This document shows positions 1 through 11,160 of a stretch of DNA of 50,413 bases, piece by piece; the first letter of the stretch is position 1; every line of letters starts with the position of its first letter. Position numbers and translations under genes: made by a program. Source of the DNA: Scleroderma bovista (lineage: Eukaryota > Basidiomycota > Agaricomycetes > Boletales > Sclerodermataceae); contig JAYMGJ010000557.1 of NCBI GenBank assembly GCA_037178675.1, positions 1 to 50,413 on the forward strand, in the 5' to 3' direction. Below the pieces are notes generated by a model that was given only the letters and a program-made list of their open reading frames with translations, did not search any database and was not told the origin of the DNA.

Positions 1-1418
1 TGGTAAGGGGAGTAATGGGGATTAGTAATGCCAAGAGGGGATGAATAATGCGCAGCAGAGTGAGTCAGAGTGAGCCAGAGTGACTCTGTGTGACTCAGAA
101 AGAAGGGAAGCACAACCTATGATTTATTGAACTTTAGATCTGGAGATGAGCTTCTGAAGCAGTGCCACTGATGGGAGTGGCTGGGGGATAATAAAAGAAT
201 TGATCTGACCAGAAGAGCAGTGTCAGGGGGCCTGGAATGACAAGTAGAGTCACAGCTGGTCACAGAGTGTCACAAATCCCTTGGATTGAGCTTCTGTAGA
301 GCAAAAACGCGAAATTTGGTGCTCCCGAAGTGCAGTCTTCCCTTGAGCAGTAAGGGGAAGGTTCTGTACTCTATTAGGGCTCCTAAGAAGGGTTCTAGAG
401 CACTGTTTCATTCGTGTTTGTTGCGGGATAGCAGGGAAGAGAATCGCAAGTAGCGGATTCGACGTGTCCAGGGAAGCGAGATGAATGATAGAGGGAGATG
501 GATGTGACAGGACTCTGGGATGAAAGGACCATATGCAGAGGACTCAGGAGACACAGAGACGACCAGGTATGAATTTTCAAGTCTAACGATAGACTTGAGA
601 CGACCAAAGTATGTGCGCGACGCAGGACTGACAAGGAGAATGCGCTGACTGAGAACACGAGGGACTGAGGGAGCAGGCTGGGAAGATATGTACCAGACAG
701 TACACAGGAGCTCAGGGAGAGGCTGTCCCAAGAGCAGGACATAGTTGAGGTCTGCTGCAATAGCGGAGAAATGTTCCAGAGAAAATGCAGACTCCATAGT
801 GAGTGATGAAGCGGGTGTCTGGATTGCGGGTGGAATATCTCCATGGGAAATGAACGGATTTATGTCGGAACTTGACAGGCAGATAGACCATGGTCTAGGC
901 TCCATGATGGTATAGTCACATGATTGATAGCTTCAAAAATGGCGGAGCTATTCAAAATATCGGAATGCCGGCACTGGGCACCTAAATTTGACATTTGGGC
1001 GCTAAAAATGATTCTTCCTTTTCTCCTTCGTTTCTCTATCGTTTCTTCTGCTTCTTTGGTTGTTCTGGTATGGGAGTTGGACTGCAGTAGGTTGCATTCC
1101 TCTCTCATACTGAAATGATCATCAATCCTTGGATTCTTCTGCTTCTTGGCGGTTCTCGTGCGATAGATGACTGTCCATGTTGGCATTCATCTCTCGCATC
1201 AGGATAGTCATTCTTGTGTGATAGATGGCTACAACGAGCTTGTATTCATTCTTCGCATAAGGATAGTCTTGACTTTGCGTGATATGGATAGCGAGGGCTG
1301 TCTGTATCCCTCAAGTCGGGACAATCTTTCAACAGATCTTGGGTGTGCATTCTTCGCATTAGTTTCATCGGCTAACTTTCTCCATGTCCACAGTACCAAA
1401 CACGTTTGGTGCGTGACA
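1..1418 (-). repeat. LTR-like arm, copy A (cut by window edge)
   Basis: On the minus strand this begins with TGTCACGCACC at 1418 and runs leftward out of the window. It is the inverted partner of 4120-5534: position 1 matches about 5534 and the collinear lengths agree to a few bases. It inserts inside a Ty3/gypsy integrase reading frame, which ends abruptly at 1419. The terminal TG, the TATA and polyadenylation signals seen in the partner copy, and the lack of conserved coding support an LTR. Open frames inside it (for example 395-844 and 408-905, minus) are matched in copy B but resemble no known protein. A terminal repeat of a DNA element is possible but less likely, because the defined terminus faces inward. 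Confidence 0.6.
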
Positions 1419-2870
1419 CCGGATAGATGGAGATGTTAGGATGATAACCTTTGTTAGGGAAGAATGGCAAGACTCTGGTGGTAGCACTAGGTGCATTATT
1501 ATAAGCAAACTCCACCAGAGGGAGTAGGTCCACCCAGTTGTCCTGCTGGTAATTGCAGTAGACGCGGAGGTACTGTTCAAGTGTCTGATTGGACCGCTCT
1601 GTATGGCCATCGCCCTCCAGGTGGTAACTGGAGGTGAAGTGGAGGCGCATGTTGAGGGCTTTTCCGAGTGACTGGAAGAAGTGGGAGACGAACTCAGTAC
1701 CGTGATCTGAAGTGACGTGGGCAGGAACACTGTGCTTGGAGAATACATGGAGTAGAAAGAGCTTCACGAGTTCTGGGCTAGTGATGGTGTCGTGAGTAGG
1801 AATGAAGATGGCCTGTTTAGAGAGCCTATCTACTATGACCAAGATAGCTGTGAATCCAGTAGAGGCAGGGAGCTGCTCTATAAAGTCCATGGATATGGAG
1901 TTCCAAGGTCTTTCCGGGACAGGGAGCTGTTTTAGTAACCCATAGGGTCGATGGCGTGGTGTCTTAGCTCAAGCGCAGGAGGTGCATGACCGGACATAGT
2001 CCTTGACGAAGGTCCTGAGACCAGGCCAGGTATACTTATGCCAGATTAGTTCCAGAGTCCGGTTTTGCCCAAAGTGGCCAGAGAGTGGGTGATCATGGTG
2101 ATACCGGAGTACCTGGAGATGGAGACCATCCAGGTCTGATACATAGATGCAACCATCTAGGCGGAGGAATCCTGCCTCATCTGCGGACCAGCGAGAGTCC
2201 AGAGGGTCAGAGAGGTGGATCTGGGCAATGGGGTCTGAGGGGAGAGCAGATAAGATGTCGTTGTGGAGTGTCTCCATGTCCATGATGGTGACTGCTCAGC
2301 GGAGGACTGGGAACTCTAAAATGGTTGTGCGAAGGGAGTTAGTCAGTTGTTCTTGGGTGAACACTGGCCTGAGATTTTGGGGATTAACCCAGGCGTAGCC
2401 ACTATCCCCCTCTTTGGGGTAGACATCCCATCATCTAGTGAGAGCGTCCAGCTTGGCACCAAGTTTTCCAGGGTGGAAACGAATGACAAGGTTAAACTGG
2501 GAGAGAAATTCAGACCACCGGGCTTGCCGGTGGGAGAGGACTTTGGAAGTAGAGAAATACTCCAGGTTTTTGTGGTCGGTGACGACGTCAATAGGGGAGG
2601 TGGAGCCTTCAAGGTAATGGCACCAGTTCTGGAATGCCTCGAAGATGGCAAGGAGTTCCTTATCGTGGGTGTCGTAGTTCAGCTCCGGAGCAGTCAAGGT
2701 CCGGTAGTAGAACGCTACCGGATGGATCTCTCTGTCGGAGCAGGTGATGGACAAGATACCAGTGACGGCGTAGTCGGAGGCATCAGTTTCCACAATGATA
2801 GGGGTGTCTGGAATAAAGTGAGTGAGTGTCAAGACCGGTTCTTCACCGATCTGATCTCTACGAGGGGTCA
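1419..2870 (-). pseudogene. Ty3/gypsy pol remnant: RNase H, zinc-binding and integrase core
   Basis: Read on the minus strand it gives three collinear parts of a Ty3/gypsy polyprotein. RNase H (about 2832-2431) has VETDASDY, DKELLAIFEAF and VVTDHKNLEYF, which hold the acidic active-site residues. The H2C2 integrase zinc-binding region (about 2283-1972) has HHDHPLSGHFG and CTSC. The integrase core (about 1890-1419) has VIVDRLSK, TSDHGTEF and GDGHTERSNQT, the DDE set. In-frame TGA codons at 2431-2433, 2296-2298 and 1969-1971 interrupt it. The integrase is cut after GYHPNISIYP by LTR copy A. Protease and reverse transcriptase are missing upstream, so this is a dead fragment. Confidence 0.9.
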
Positions 2871-3240
2871 GGGGGTCAGGGGTTGGTCTAGCAGTAAGAC
2901 CAAGATGCTACGTAGCGTAGTCGTACTTCCCGAGTAATAGGAAGGCCGACTGAGGGTCTGACGGGGAGTCCGAGGGTAAACGGTCTACGACTGAGTACTT
3001 GTATGAGGGCAGAGGCAGAGAGCACAAAGAGAGAACAGAGGAGAAGTATCTTATTTGATATTCGAACTGAAACTACAACAGACCGAGTATCTAAGTATTT
3101 ATACTGAGTGGAACGGATGAGGCGATGTACGGGAAGTCGGGATTACCGACGAACGACAAGCGCAAACGCGCTGCGCGCTGAGTAAGTACGGTAAGTGCGA
3201 TAACCGGATTACCGATAGGTGTATGCAAGGTGCTTAGGTA
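2871..3240 (-). repeat. Possible fragment of another LTR
   Basis: No coding sequence is recognised here. The minus strand carries a TATA-like TATAAATAC around 3096-3106, followed by a pyrimidine-rich stretch and an AATAAG motif, an arrangement often seen in fungal LTRs. It abuts the truncated RNase H domain where reverse transcriptase would be expected, so the junction is probably a rearrangement or insertion. No matching second copy was seen in the window. Confidence 0.3.
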
Positions 3241-4119
3241 CCAGATTAATTGGGGGAAAATTCAGCGCCAGTAGAGGGACCAGGGGGGAATGAGGACAAT
3301 GATGACAACTGACCCATGCCCTTTAACTGGATTTGGAGGTGCAACAACTCGATCTGCTGAGAGTGTGTGTTTTCTTCGACTTTCTTCATCTCAAGATCAA
3401 GTAGCTTGAGATCATGCTCATGGCAAAATGTGGCCTCTCCATTGGCAATCTGGGCATTGTGCTCCTCATGCTGTAGATCCAGTTCCTTGCTTCATAAGGC
3501 ATAATTGTACCGCAATACAGTATGGCGAGTGCAGGAGTCATCCATGTCTTCAGCAAAGACATCAGTTTCCTTATCTAGATCTTCAATCTTCTTCAAAAGC
3601 ATATTGCCCAAAGAGATTGCCTTGGTGGAAGATGTATCCGTGGTATGGCTGCCTGACCTCCGGCTCAAGGACAAGGTGGTGGAATTAGGGGGGCGGGGGT
3701 AGGGGGAATGCCTCAAGAATGAGCTGCATGAATCTGAAGGCGTGGTCCTCGGCTTCTCCTTGAGTTGAATGATGTTGATCCTTTCGAGCGGCCTGGGGGA
3801 GACCTGGCATTTTCTTTGGAGTGAGAAGTACAGTTTCCCTGCCAGAAATATTAGGGTATGCCAAACTAGATCATATTACACACATGGTCTCCAAGGGTTA
3901 TGCTTTCCATCTCCTCCTCTCTATTGTTACGCAAGCTGATACCATCATCTTCTCCCACTCCATTTTCATCACCAAATTGCATTGCGATATCATTGTCTCT
4001 GGTAGGGTCCATCACAATATCTTCATCAACTGCTGCGATGCCATCATCGCCCTCAAGTCCAGGGCCCTGATCACCGAAAGATTCCTCTACCTCTTTAGCT
4101 GGGTCTTTTGCAGACCTGT
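3241..4119 (-). pseudogene. Remnant of a coiled-coil transposon-associated protein
   Basis: The minus strand shows an acidic stretch (4132-3866, with EEVEESFGDQGPGLEGDDG) and a coiled-coil frame (3716-3270) containing KKIEDLDKETDVFAEDMD, KSKELDLQHEEHNA-like and EMKKVEENTHSQQIELLHL segments, ending near GPSTGAEFSPN. Frames shift between the parts and stops interrupt them. The 5' side is cut by LTR copy B at 4120. The composition resembles the helical C-terminal parts of SANT/Myb-like proteins common in agaricomycete transposons, but I do not recognise a specific family. Confidence 0.4.
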
Positions 4120-6000
4120 TGTCACACACCAAACATGTTTGGTACTGTGGACATGGAGAAAGTTAGCCAATGAAATTAATGCAAAGAATGCACCCAAGAT
4201 CTGTTGAAAGATTGTCCCGACTTGAGGAATACAGACAGCCCTCACTATCCATATCACGCAAAGTCAAGACTATCCTTATGCGAAGGATGAGTACAAGCTC
4301 GTTGTAGACATCTATTGCACAAGAATGACTATCCTGATGCAAGAGATGAATGCCAACACTGACAGTCATCTATCGCACGAGAACTGCCAAGAAGCAGAAG
4401 AATCCAAGGAATGATGATCATTTCGGTATGAGAGAGGAATTCAACCTACTGCAGTCCAACTCCCATACCAGAACAACCAAAGAAGCAGAAGAAACGATAG
4501 AGAAATGAAGGAGAAAAGGAAGAATCATTTTTAGTGCCCAAATGTCAAATTTAGGTGCCCAGTGCTGGCATTCCGATATTTTGAATAGCTCCGCCATTTT
4601 TGAAGCTATCAATCATGTGACTATACCATCATGGAGCCTAGACCATGGTCTATCTGCCTGTCAAGTTCCGACATAAATCCGTTTATTTCCCATGGAGATA
4701 TTCCACCTGCAATCCAGACACCTGCTTCATCACTCACTATGGAGTCCGCATTTTCTCTGGAACATTTCTCTGCTATTGCAGCAGACCTCAATTATGCCCT
4801 GCTCTTGGGACAGCCTCTCCCTGAGCTCCTGTATACTGTCTGGTACATATCTTCCCAGCCTGCTCCCTCAGTCCCTCTTGTTCTCGGTCAGCGTGTTCTC
4901 CTTGTCAGTCCTGCATCGCACATGTACTTTGGTCGTCTCAAGTCTATTGTTAGACTTTAAAATTCATACCTGGTCATCTCTGTGTCTCCTGAGTCCTCTG
5001 CATATGGGCCTTTCATCCCAGAGTCCTGTCACATCCATCTCCCTCTATCATTCATCTTGCTTCCCTGGACACATTGAATCCGCTATTCATGTTTCACTTC
5101 CCTGCTATCCCGCAACAAACACAAATGAAACAGTGCTCTAGAACCCTTCTTAGGAGCCCTAATAGAGTACAGAACCTTCCCCTTACTGCTCAAGGGAAGA
5201 CTGCACTTCGGGAGCACCAAATTTCACATTTTTGCTCTACAGAAGCTCAATCCAAGGGATTTGTGACACTCTGTGACCAGCTGTGACTCTACTTGTCATT
5301 CCAGGCCCCCTGACACTGCTCTTCTGGTCGGATCAATTCTTTTATTATCCCCCAGCCACTCCCATCAGTGGCACTGCTTCAGAAGCTCATCTCCAGGTCT
5401 AAAGTTCAATCAATCACAGGTTGTGCTTCCCTTCTGTCTGAGTCACACAGAGTCACTCTGGCTCACTCTGAATCACTCTGCTGCGCATTATTCATCCCCT
5501 CTTGGCATTACTAATCCCCATTACTCCCCTTACCAATCACTTACCAATCATCCTTCAAATCATGCTTATCATGCTGCTTATCAATTCATGACTCATGCCC
5601 CTATGATTCATATGCATTATGTCATTGCATATGCTCATTTAGCTTTGATCTACTCATCCCATGCTTTCCCCCCCTCTCTTTTGGGCCCCATGCAATGATT
5701 TTTCCATATTCTTGATTATGCACCCCTTTTTACCTATGTTTTTGCTCTTTCCCTTGGCTCAGCAACTTGTTCAGGCTCTCTCCATCGATGACTCAGCCTG
5801 ATTACACTGCTTATCAATTGCTTACCAATTTCTTACCAAGCACTTAGTCATTTGTGCTTACAGGGCCACAGCCCCTCCTGTATATAAACCAGCAGCCAAA
5901 GGCTGCAAGGAAGTGTCTGCTTCCCCCTCAATAAAGTGACCACATTCACTCTCCCTCACTGTCTATAAGCTCTATCTCTGTCTTTGGACTTGTAGGTCAC
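4120..6000 (+). repeat. LTR-like arm, copy B
   Basis: It begins TGTCACACACC at 4120. It carries a TATA box (TATATAAA, 5881-5888) and a polyadenylation signal (AATAAA, 5930-5935) about 40 bp downstream, as expected for U3-R-U5 order. Positions 4120-5534 are the inverted match of copy A at 1418-1. The 3' end is not resolved: I see no clear terminal CA with primer-binding site, and 6000 is an estimate. Compared with copy A it has lost CpGs (a copy A CACGTCGA corresponds to CACATTGA here). No integrase or gag lies immediately downstream, so it may be a solo LTR. Confidence 0.6.
5881..5935 (+). promoter_or_regulatory. LTR TATA box and polyadenylation signal
   Basis: TATATAAA at 5881-5888 and AATAAA at 5930-5935, about 50 bp apart. 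This is the expected core promoter and poly(A) arrangement inside LTR copy B. Confidence 0.5.
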
Positions 6001-6512
6001 CCAGTGCTGGCCTAAAGCTCCTATATTGCTGTTTATCAGATATATCTTGTATCTGATCATTTCTCTAGGCTCAAGCACAGTCTATCATCTCTGTCCACTC
6101 CATCCCATCACTGTCCATCGCATTCTTGAAGCAGGAACTGTCCCCTTGCTTCCTCTCTGCTCCATCACTGCTATTACACCCCTATCATCAATCTATCATC
6201 ACTCTTCTATCCTAGGACTCTTCCTAACCACTGTGGTAGGCTGAGGAGGAGTCAATACCATCCCAAGTCGCGTTCCATCCCCATCAGAAGCCCTTCCCTT
6301 CCCTCCTGAATCCTGCCTGAAGGTGTGCAGCACATTCCCCTGAGGAGATTAAATACCAGATATGCAAAGGAAGACCACCACTTGCATATTGCTGTCATTT
6401 GGTGTTGGTTGTTGGTTGTTCTGGCCTCTTCCCTCACTTAGGCGCACACCGTTCTGTAGCAGGCCCAGCATACCATCGTCATGGTTGACCTTGTGATGAG
6501 ACGAAACAAGAT
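6001..6512. other. Spacer with no recognised feature
   Basis: This stretch holds pyrimidine-rich sequence (about 6070-6200) after the LTR. I see no conserved coding region, RNA gene or repeat shared with the rest of the window. Part of it could be internal retroelement leader or the 3' part of the neighbouring minus-strand gene. Confidence 0.3.
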
Positions 6513-7322
6513 TGCTATCGAAAGAAGGGATGTTGCACCAAATTGAGATCAGAGTAGTGTGGGAATATGTGGAGGACGTCAGCTGCATGAAAATTAGATT
6601 AGCTTACAGAAAGGACAATCAAATGTATTAAAATCATACTTAATAAATTTTCTGATGGACCTTGAGGTGTAACACCACCACCTGTGCTGGTGAGACGGCT
6701 GCGCTGCTCACGATACTTGTTCTTCAGCCTGGAAAGAGTAAGGAGATCAGAGGTAAAATATGTTGAGAGGTACTTATGTTGACAACCGATTGGTCACTGA
6801 CATTGCAAACTTTCCCGCATCAGATGCATATAATGTGGAGTATACCTGATCATCTTGGAAGATATACTTGGCAATGACTGCGGTAATGTCCTTCTTGTTC
6901 TTTCTGGATGGCTTGTCCTCTGGAGAAAGAGTGGGAGGAGGGGTGTTTGATAAACGATCGTGGAATAAGATGTTGTGATCAGTGGGATGGTTAAGAATCC
7001 AAGCGACTAGCTTATCTGTGTGGGCAGGATCTGTATCCCATTGCACAGAGGGACCCTTGGTAGCAGATGTTGCTGCTCCTGTTGCTGGGGACAAGGCTAT
7101 AACTTTCCCCGCCGCTTTTCCACCTCGTTTCTTGCTGGCAGTGGTGGGAATATGCCCCCTTGATGGTGCAGCAGAGGGACCCTGAGTGGGAGGACAGGCT
7201 GCCAACTTGGTGGATGGCTTCATTGGCTTTCGAGCCTTCTTCGACAGCATAGGTTTATTGAAGAGGACTTGCAGATGTGCAGAGCGTCGAGGGAGTGGCC
7301 TGGCAGCAGGCATGTTTTTCAA
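6513..7322 (-). CDS. SANT/Myb-like DNA-binding protein, transposon-associated
   Basis: Exon 1 (7322 to ~6790) opens with a basic, alanine- and proline-rich tail and then VQWDTDPAHTDKLVAWILNHPTDHNILF and KKDITAVIAKYIFQDD. A G^GTTGTC donor splices to VTNRLKNKYREQRSRLTSTGGGV (rc of ~6725-6660), and a further short exon ends FPHYSDLNL. This W...LL..I... plus V..RL..LK.KY......L.STG.GV layout is the SANT/Myb-like domain widespread in agaricomycete genomes, often near transposons. The start at 7322 is the first Met before the basic tail; exact 3' splicing is uncertain. It is divergent from the DUF6532-like gene, with about 90 bp between starts. The function is presumably DNA binding; no specific target can be inferred. 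Confidence 0.55.
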
Positions 7323-7410
7323 ACTCTGATGGGCATGTGCCAGACATTTCTGGGTGTCCAGAGCACTTGCATAGCCATTCCAAAGTCAACTTGAGCACCA
7401 CTACTAATTC

Positions 7411-7936
7411 GTGCCAACACAGGGGAAAACGAACAACTTTGCTCATCCAGCTCTGAAAGAAGCCACGATTGAGTTCTTTTACATAGGCAGCTATCACATT
7501 GCTGACAAGCGTCCCAATCTTTTTTGCCATTCTATTCCCCTGCCATGCCTAGCACTCATTGTGGTGGCAGTAATTTCTTTCTTCTGTCTACAATATTCTA
7601 GTGTTAATGTATATTTTTTTCATCTCAGTTTAACTGTGTGCTTGATGGATTTGCAAAGAACAGTGGTGGAAAAACCTTCCCCAACTTCTCGGGGAAAGGG
7701 TACAATTCCATTTTCCACACTATGTTGGGCATGTTACATGATATTCAGAAGGATCCTTACCATGGCGTGAAGCTCCAGGCCCAGTTGATGGAGTGGGCAA
7801 AAGAAGGGTGGTAAGTTAATTTGAGCTCGTCTGTTGCATTCATTGCCTGCCACGCTGACATGTACCCCAGGAATGCTTTGCAGAACATTGATATTACCAT
7901 TGAGAGGCACAACCATCTTCAAATCTCCCTGGATTG
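7411..7936 (+). CDS. DUF6532-like protein
   Basis: Frame 7411 gives FAHPALKEATIEFFYIGSYHIADKRPNLF and HSIPLPCLALIVVA, followed after an intron (about 7565-7627) by FNCVLDGFAKNSGGKTFPKLSGKGYNSIFH and, after a frame change around 7740-7870, ALQNIDITIERHNHL with a stop at 7934-7936. The pattern (hydrophobic helix with FF.xG, LALVxxAL.CALDG, Y..I...ML) matches the DUF6532 family of basidiomycete proteins of unknown role. No catalytic residues are known. It may be a partial gene, since usual N-terminal extensions are absent. The start is assigned to the first in-frame codon of the open frame and is not certain. Confidence 0.45.
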
Positions 7937-8431
7937 ATTAGTCCTACGTCACTAGCTAGTATTTTGTTATGATCACTTTTAGTTTGTCATTTGATATACA
8001 TGTTTTGCATCCATTTATGGTTAATGTGGCTGCCAAGAATGCGAGTGGCTGCCAAGAATGTGAGTGACTACCCATCAAATGAAGTGTTGCCCAGGACATA
8101 TCAAATTGGTGAGTGCTGGACAGCCATGTACAGAACCCCATAGTATTTAGTTTGTCATTGCAACAGTGTCTTCCATAATTGTGCATAGGGCAGCATAGTC
8201 AAATTGTCATTGGGGTAATCTATCCAGCCTGGACCTAGCTGTGTAGCTATAGCTATTGTACAACAATCTACAGACTTGCACAGCACAAAGTGGTTTGCTG
8301 ATGTCTGCTCCTCAGAAGCTCTGGATGGCACAGTTGGACTTTAATTCACTATTTAGTCATATCCCTGAAAACCTGATGGTTTGTGATGCTCAGTTCTGCA
8401 GTCTGGAGTCCTGCAGCTGAGGGGGGAGTAG
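7937..8431. other. Probable retroelement 3' internal sequence with polypurine tract
   Basis: No intact gene is seen. A polypurine tract (GAGGGGGGAG, about 8420-8429) sits directly before the LTR at 8432, as expected for plus-strand priming of a plus-oriented retrotransposon. A tandem pair of about 18 bp (GTGGCTGCCAAGAATG) lies near 8026-8060. Upstream sequence is probably the 3' end of the same element, but I found no recognisable integrase or RNase H in it. Confidence 0.4.
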
Positions 8432-8818
8432 TGTAACAGACCATGACTTTTTGTCTTATCTAATCTGTGATTAGATGACACCCTAACTTATCAGACCTGT
8501 ATGCAACCTGGTTACAACCTGTACACAGCCTGTATACAACCTGGAACACTGTATGTAGCCTAGTCCCTTGCCTCATGTGTGTCTTGTGGTAGCCATACCT
8601 ACACCCTTGATGTCATACCACTACCTGTCAGAATATTAGTCCCTATGTGTCAAACTCACAAGACATATGAGTACATATTAGTTTTTGATATATTACCTGT
8701 TCTACCTACAAGATAAATACTTTGTAGTTGTACTGTGTATATCATTGTGTTTTGACCTGGTTCACACCCATCCACCCATCGTGGTCACCCAGATTTCCCC
8801 AGCCCGCGAATTCTAACA
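8432..8818 (+). repeat. 387 bp LTR (3' LTR of a truncated retrotransposon)
   Basis: It starts TGTAACAGACC immediately after a polypurine tract and ends TTCTAACA at 8818, giving short terminal inverted TGT(A/T)A motifs. The length suits a fungal LTR. The body has short internal repeats of the type CAACCTG/CAGCCTGTATACA. A preceding polypurine tract makes a 3' LTR more likely than a solo LTR. The cognate 5' LTR was not seen. Confidence 0.6.
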
Positions 8819-8957
8819 CTACCTACATACATGCATGCTGTAGTCTCATGTATACCTCATGCCTGGTGCATGCTCTGTAGTATATGTACTGGTCAATCCA
8901 GCACCCTGAGGCTCTCCATTCGAGCTCTCTTTGGGTTTATGCTCTAAGACTCAACTC

Positions 8958-9779
8958 CATCAGCAAGGTGACAATTTCTCTGACAGCACTTAGGTCCCTT
9001 AACAGTCTGAAATGGTCTGACATAACTTAAAAGTCTGGGGGCATCTGGCATCAGACTGGGAGTTCTGGAATCAGACATTTAAGACCACTCCAGACCAGTC
9101 AGACCAGTCAGACACTTAAGATTACCCAGACTAGTCAGACCCCTTAGACAGTAAGTCAGTCAGACACTTAAGACCACCCAGAGCAGTCAGAGCAGTCAGA
9201 CCCCCCAGACAGTAAGTCACTCAGACATTTAAGACCTGTCAGAGCAGTCAGACCCCCAAGACAGACAGACAGATAGACACCCAGACTAGTCAGAGTAGTC
9301 AGACCCCCCAGATAGTCAGATAGTCAGACACCCAGACCAGTCAGACCAGTCAGACCCCTCAGTCAGACAGTCAGTCAGACACTTAAGACCACCCAGAGCA
9401 GTCAGACCCCTCAGACAGTAAGTCAGTCAGACATTTAAGACCTGTCAGATCAGTTAGGGCAGTCAGACCCCCAAGACAGACAGTCAGACCCCCCAGACAG
9501 TCAGACAGTCAGACACCCAGCCCAGCCAGACCAGCCAGACCAGCCAGACCCCTCAGATAGACAGTCAGACAGTCACTTAAGACCACCCAGAGCAGTCAGA
9601 GCAGTCAGAGCAGTCAGACCCCCCAGACAGTAAGTCAGTCAGACACTCCACACCAGTCAGAGTGGTCAGAGTAGTCAGACACCCCAGAGTGTCAGACTAT
9701 CAGAGAATCCAGGCCACTCCAGACTGGTCAGAGTGGTCAGCATGGTCGGCATCAGGGAAATTTTGAGGGAAAGATAATC
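8958..9779 (+). repeat. CAGTCAGA minisatellite unit, copy 1 (both flanks present)
   Basis: The core (about 9080-9710) is a degenerate tandem of CAGTCAGAC / CAGACCAGT words. It is bounded on the left by CATCAGCAAGGTGACAATT (8958-8976), which recurs inverted at 39645-39663. On the right it is bounded by a 29 bp sequence at 9751-9779 (starting ATCAGGGAAATTTTGAGGG), which recurs perfectly inverted at 34023-34051. The shared flanks show that the array travels as a defined unit. There is no coding potential beyond low-complexity frames. Confidence 0.75.
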
Positions 9780-9837
9780 CATTATCAAAGAAGAACTGGC
9801 CACCGAAAAAGATGACGAAACTTACCCGCCGCGAGTT

Positions 9838-9903
9838 TCGAGTAGTTTGAGTAGTTTGAGTAGTTTGAGTAGTTTGAGTAATTCGAGTAATTCGAGTAAT
9901 TCA
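9838..9903 (+). repeat. 9 bp tandem repeat (GAGTAGTTT)n
   Basis: About seven head-to-tail copies of a 9-mer, changing from GAGTAGTTT to GAGTAATTC along the array. Open frames through it (YSN repeats on the minus strand) are repeat artefacts. Confidence 0.85.
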
Positions 9904-10013
9904 CCAGCATCGCATCGAGCAGTTGAGCCATGTGGGATGCCTGATTTGGATGCCTTGCCCACATGGCCATGCTGTAATTGACGTTTGACATGGGAGAAGT
10001 TTGGCTGAGCCCA

Positions 10014-10163
10014 TGCACCTGGGTAGGCCGTGTTATACGGTCAGCGGACGATGACAATCGGCCGTGCTACACGGGCTGGTGGAAGTGAGGCTTATGACTA
10101 GAGCTTTGCCGTATCACAGGGGTCAGCCCCCGACAGCATTGTCACCAAGTGACAACGGTGGGC
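10014..10163 (+). repeat. Left terminal inverted repeat of the KDZ element
   Basis: Matches 28321-28507 in inverted orientation. Core 10052-10071 is 20/20 identical. The inner block 10139-10163 shares TTGTCACCAAGT and GGTGGGC. The stretch between 10022 and 10052 is diverged but alignable (ACGGTCAG against ACGGACAG). Confidence 0.75.
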
Positions 10164-10279
10164 CCATGGCTCTGTTGTCATCACGGGGTAGGGTGAAAGT
10201 CTTAAGCCGGACAAATGGGTGTCGTCATGAAAATACTCGGGCTGAGAGGAGTAGCATACCAATAGAATAAGTGAGCCAG

Positions 10280-10560
10280 TACGCAATGGAGGCAGTGGGG
10301 TGAAATCTGACGGCAGCAATAACACCATAGTGAGCCGGTCAATCAGCATTGCGGCATGGTCAACAGTGCGGCAAAGTCAACACTCCGGCATGTTCAACGA
10401 GATGATGTGCCGATGAGATGTTGTGCCGCTGATATGCAGTGCCGCTGATATGTGGTGCCGCTGATATGTGGTGCCGACGATATGTGGTGCCGGGTGTTAT
10501 GTGTCGGCCGCATCTATTGCTGCATCAATTTAGTGCCGACGGTTCCTCGTGCCGGATCTT
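10280..10560 (+). repeat. GTGCCG array near left end
   Basis: Repeated words GTCAACANTCCGGCA (10350-10400) and GTGCCGCTGATATGTG (10420-10500). They are the same word family as the arrays at 14.3-15.3, 23.6-24.2 and 27.2-27.5 kb. No coding sequence is supported. Confidence 0.7.
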
Positions 10561-10689
10561 GGCCTAACGGTAGTTACTTAACACTATATGCACGGCGATA
10601 CATCTATATAGAGGACATAGTATCTAGGGCCTAATGGGTATACAGGGAGATCAACTTTGTGGCCCAACGCACTCAATGGGACACCTATC

Positions 10690-11160
10690 CACATGCCTTC
10701 CCAACTATATAGTTGTTCCCACATTGAGGGCTTGTTTAATCCTCTGGGACACCCCATTCATGGCTTGTCACTTTAAAATGTACTTGCAAGGTTTGCCTGC
10801 ATAGCTAGATAACACCTCTGCTAGGGCCTGCCCAATGCTATGGGATACCATGGCCATTGCCTGTCAGACTGAGCTGGGCGCACTGACTATAAATGACGCT
10901 GTCTCCAGGGCTTGCCCAGAGTTATGGGACACCACACCTGTGGCTAGCACCCCTTAAAGGTACAGTCTCTGCACAGCCCATTGGAATGCAAGGGACAATA
11001 GTTCCATGGCCCTTTGGTAAGAAAGGGACTCTGTTGTTACAGCCTGATCAAAGCCCGAAACACACTATTCCTCTGGCCTGCCAACAGAAATGGCAAACCA
11101 TATTTAGGGCCTGATGCAAAGCACGGGACACTGGCACTGCAGCCCTCCTACTCACTCCTA
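10690..11160 (+). repeat. Subterminal direct repeat, left copy
   Basis: Aligns in the same orientation with about 27710-28140; GAGGGCTTG at 10726 pairs with 27742. Both copies contain degenerate ~90 bp subunits carrying GGGACACC and end at GCATGGGACACTGG-type sequence (about 11130 and 28105). No open frame is conserved between the copies, so this is noncoding element structure. Confidence 0.7.

Noticed and set aside
395..905. Two long frames conserved in both LTR arms (149 and 165 residues)
   Set aside because: They overlap each other in different frames within LTR sequence and match no known protein; conservation is explained by the DNA duplication.
2347..2937. 196-residue plus-strand frame
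   Set aside because: Antisense shadow of the minus-strand RNase H domain.
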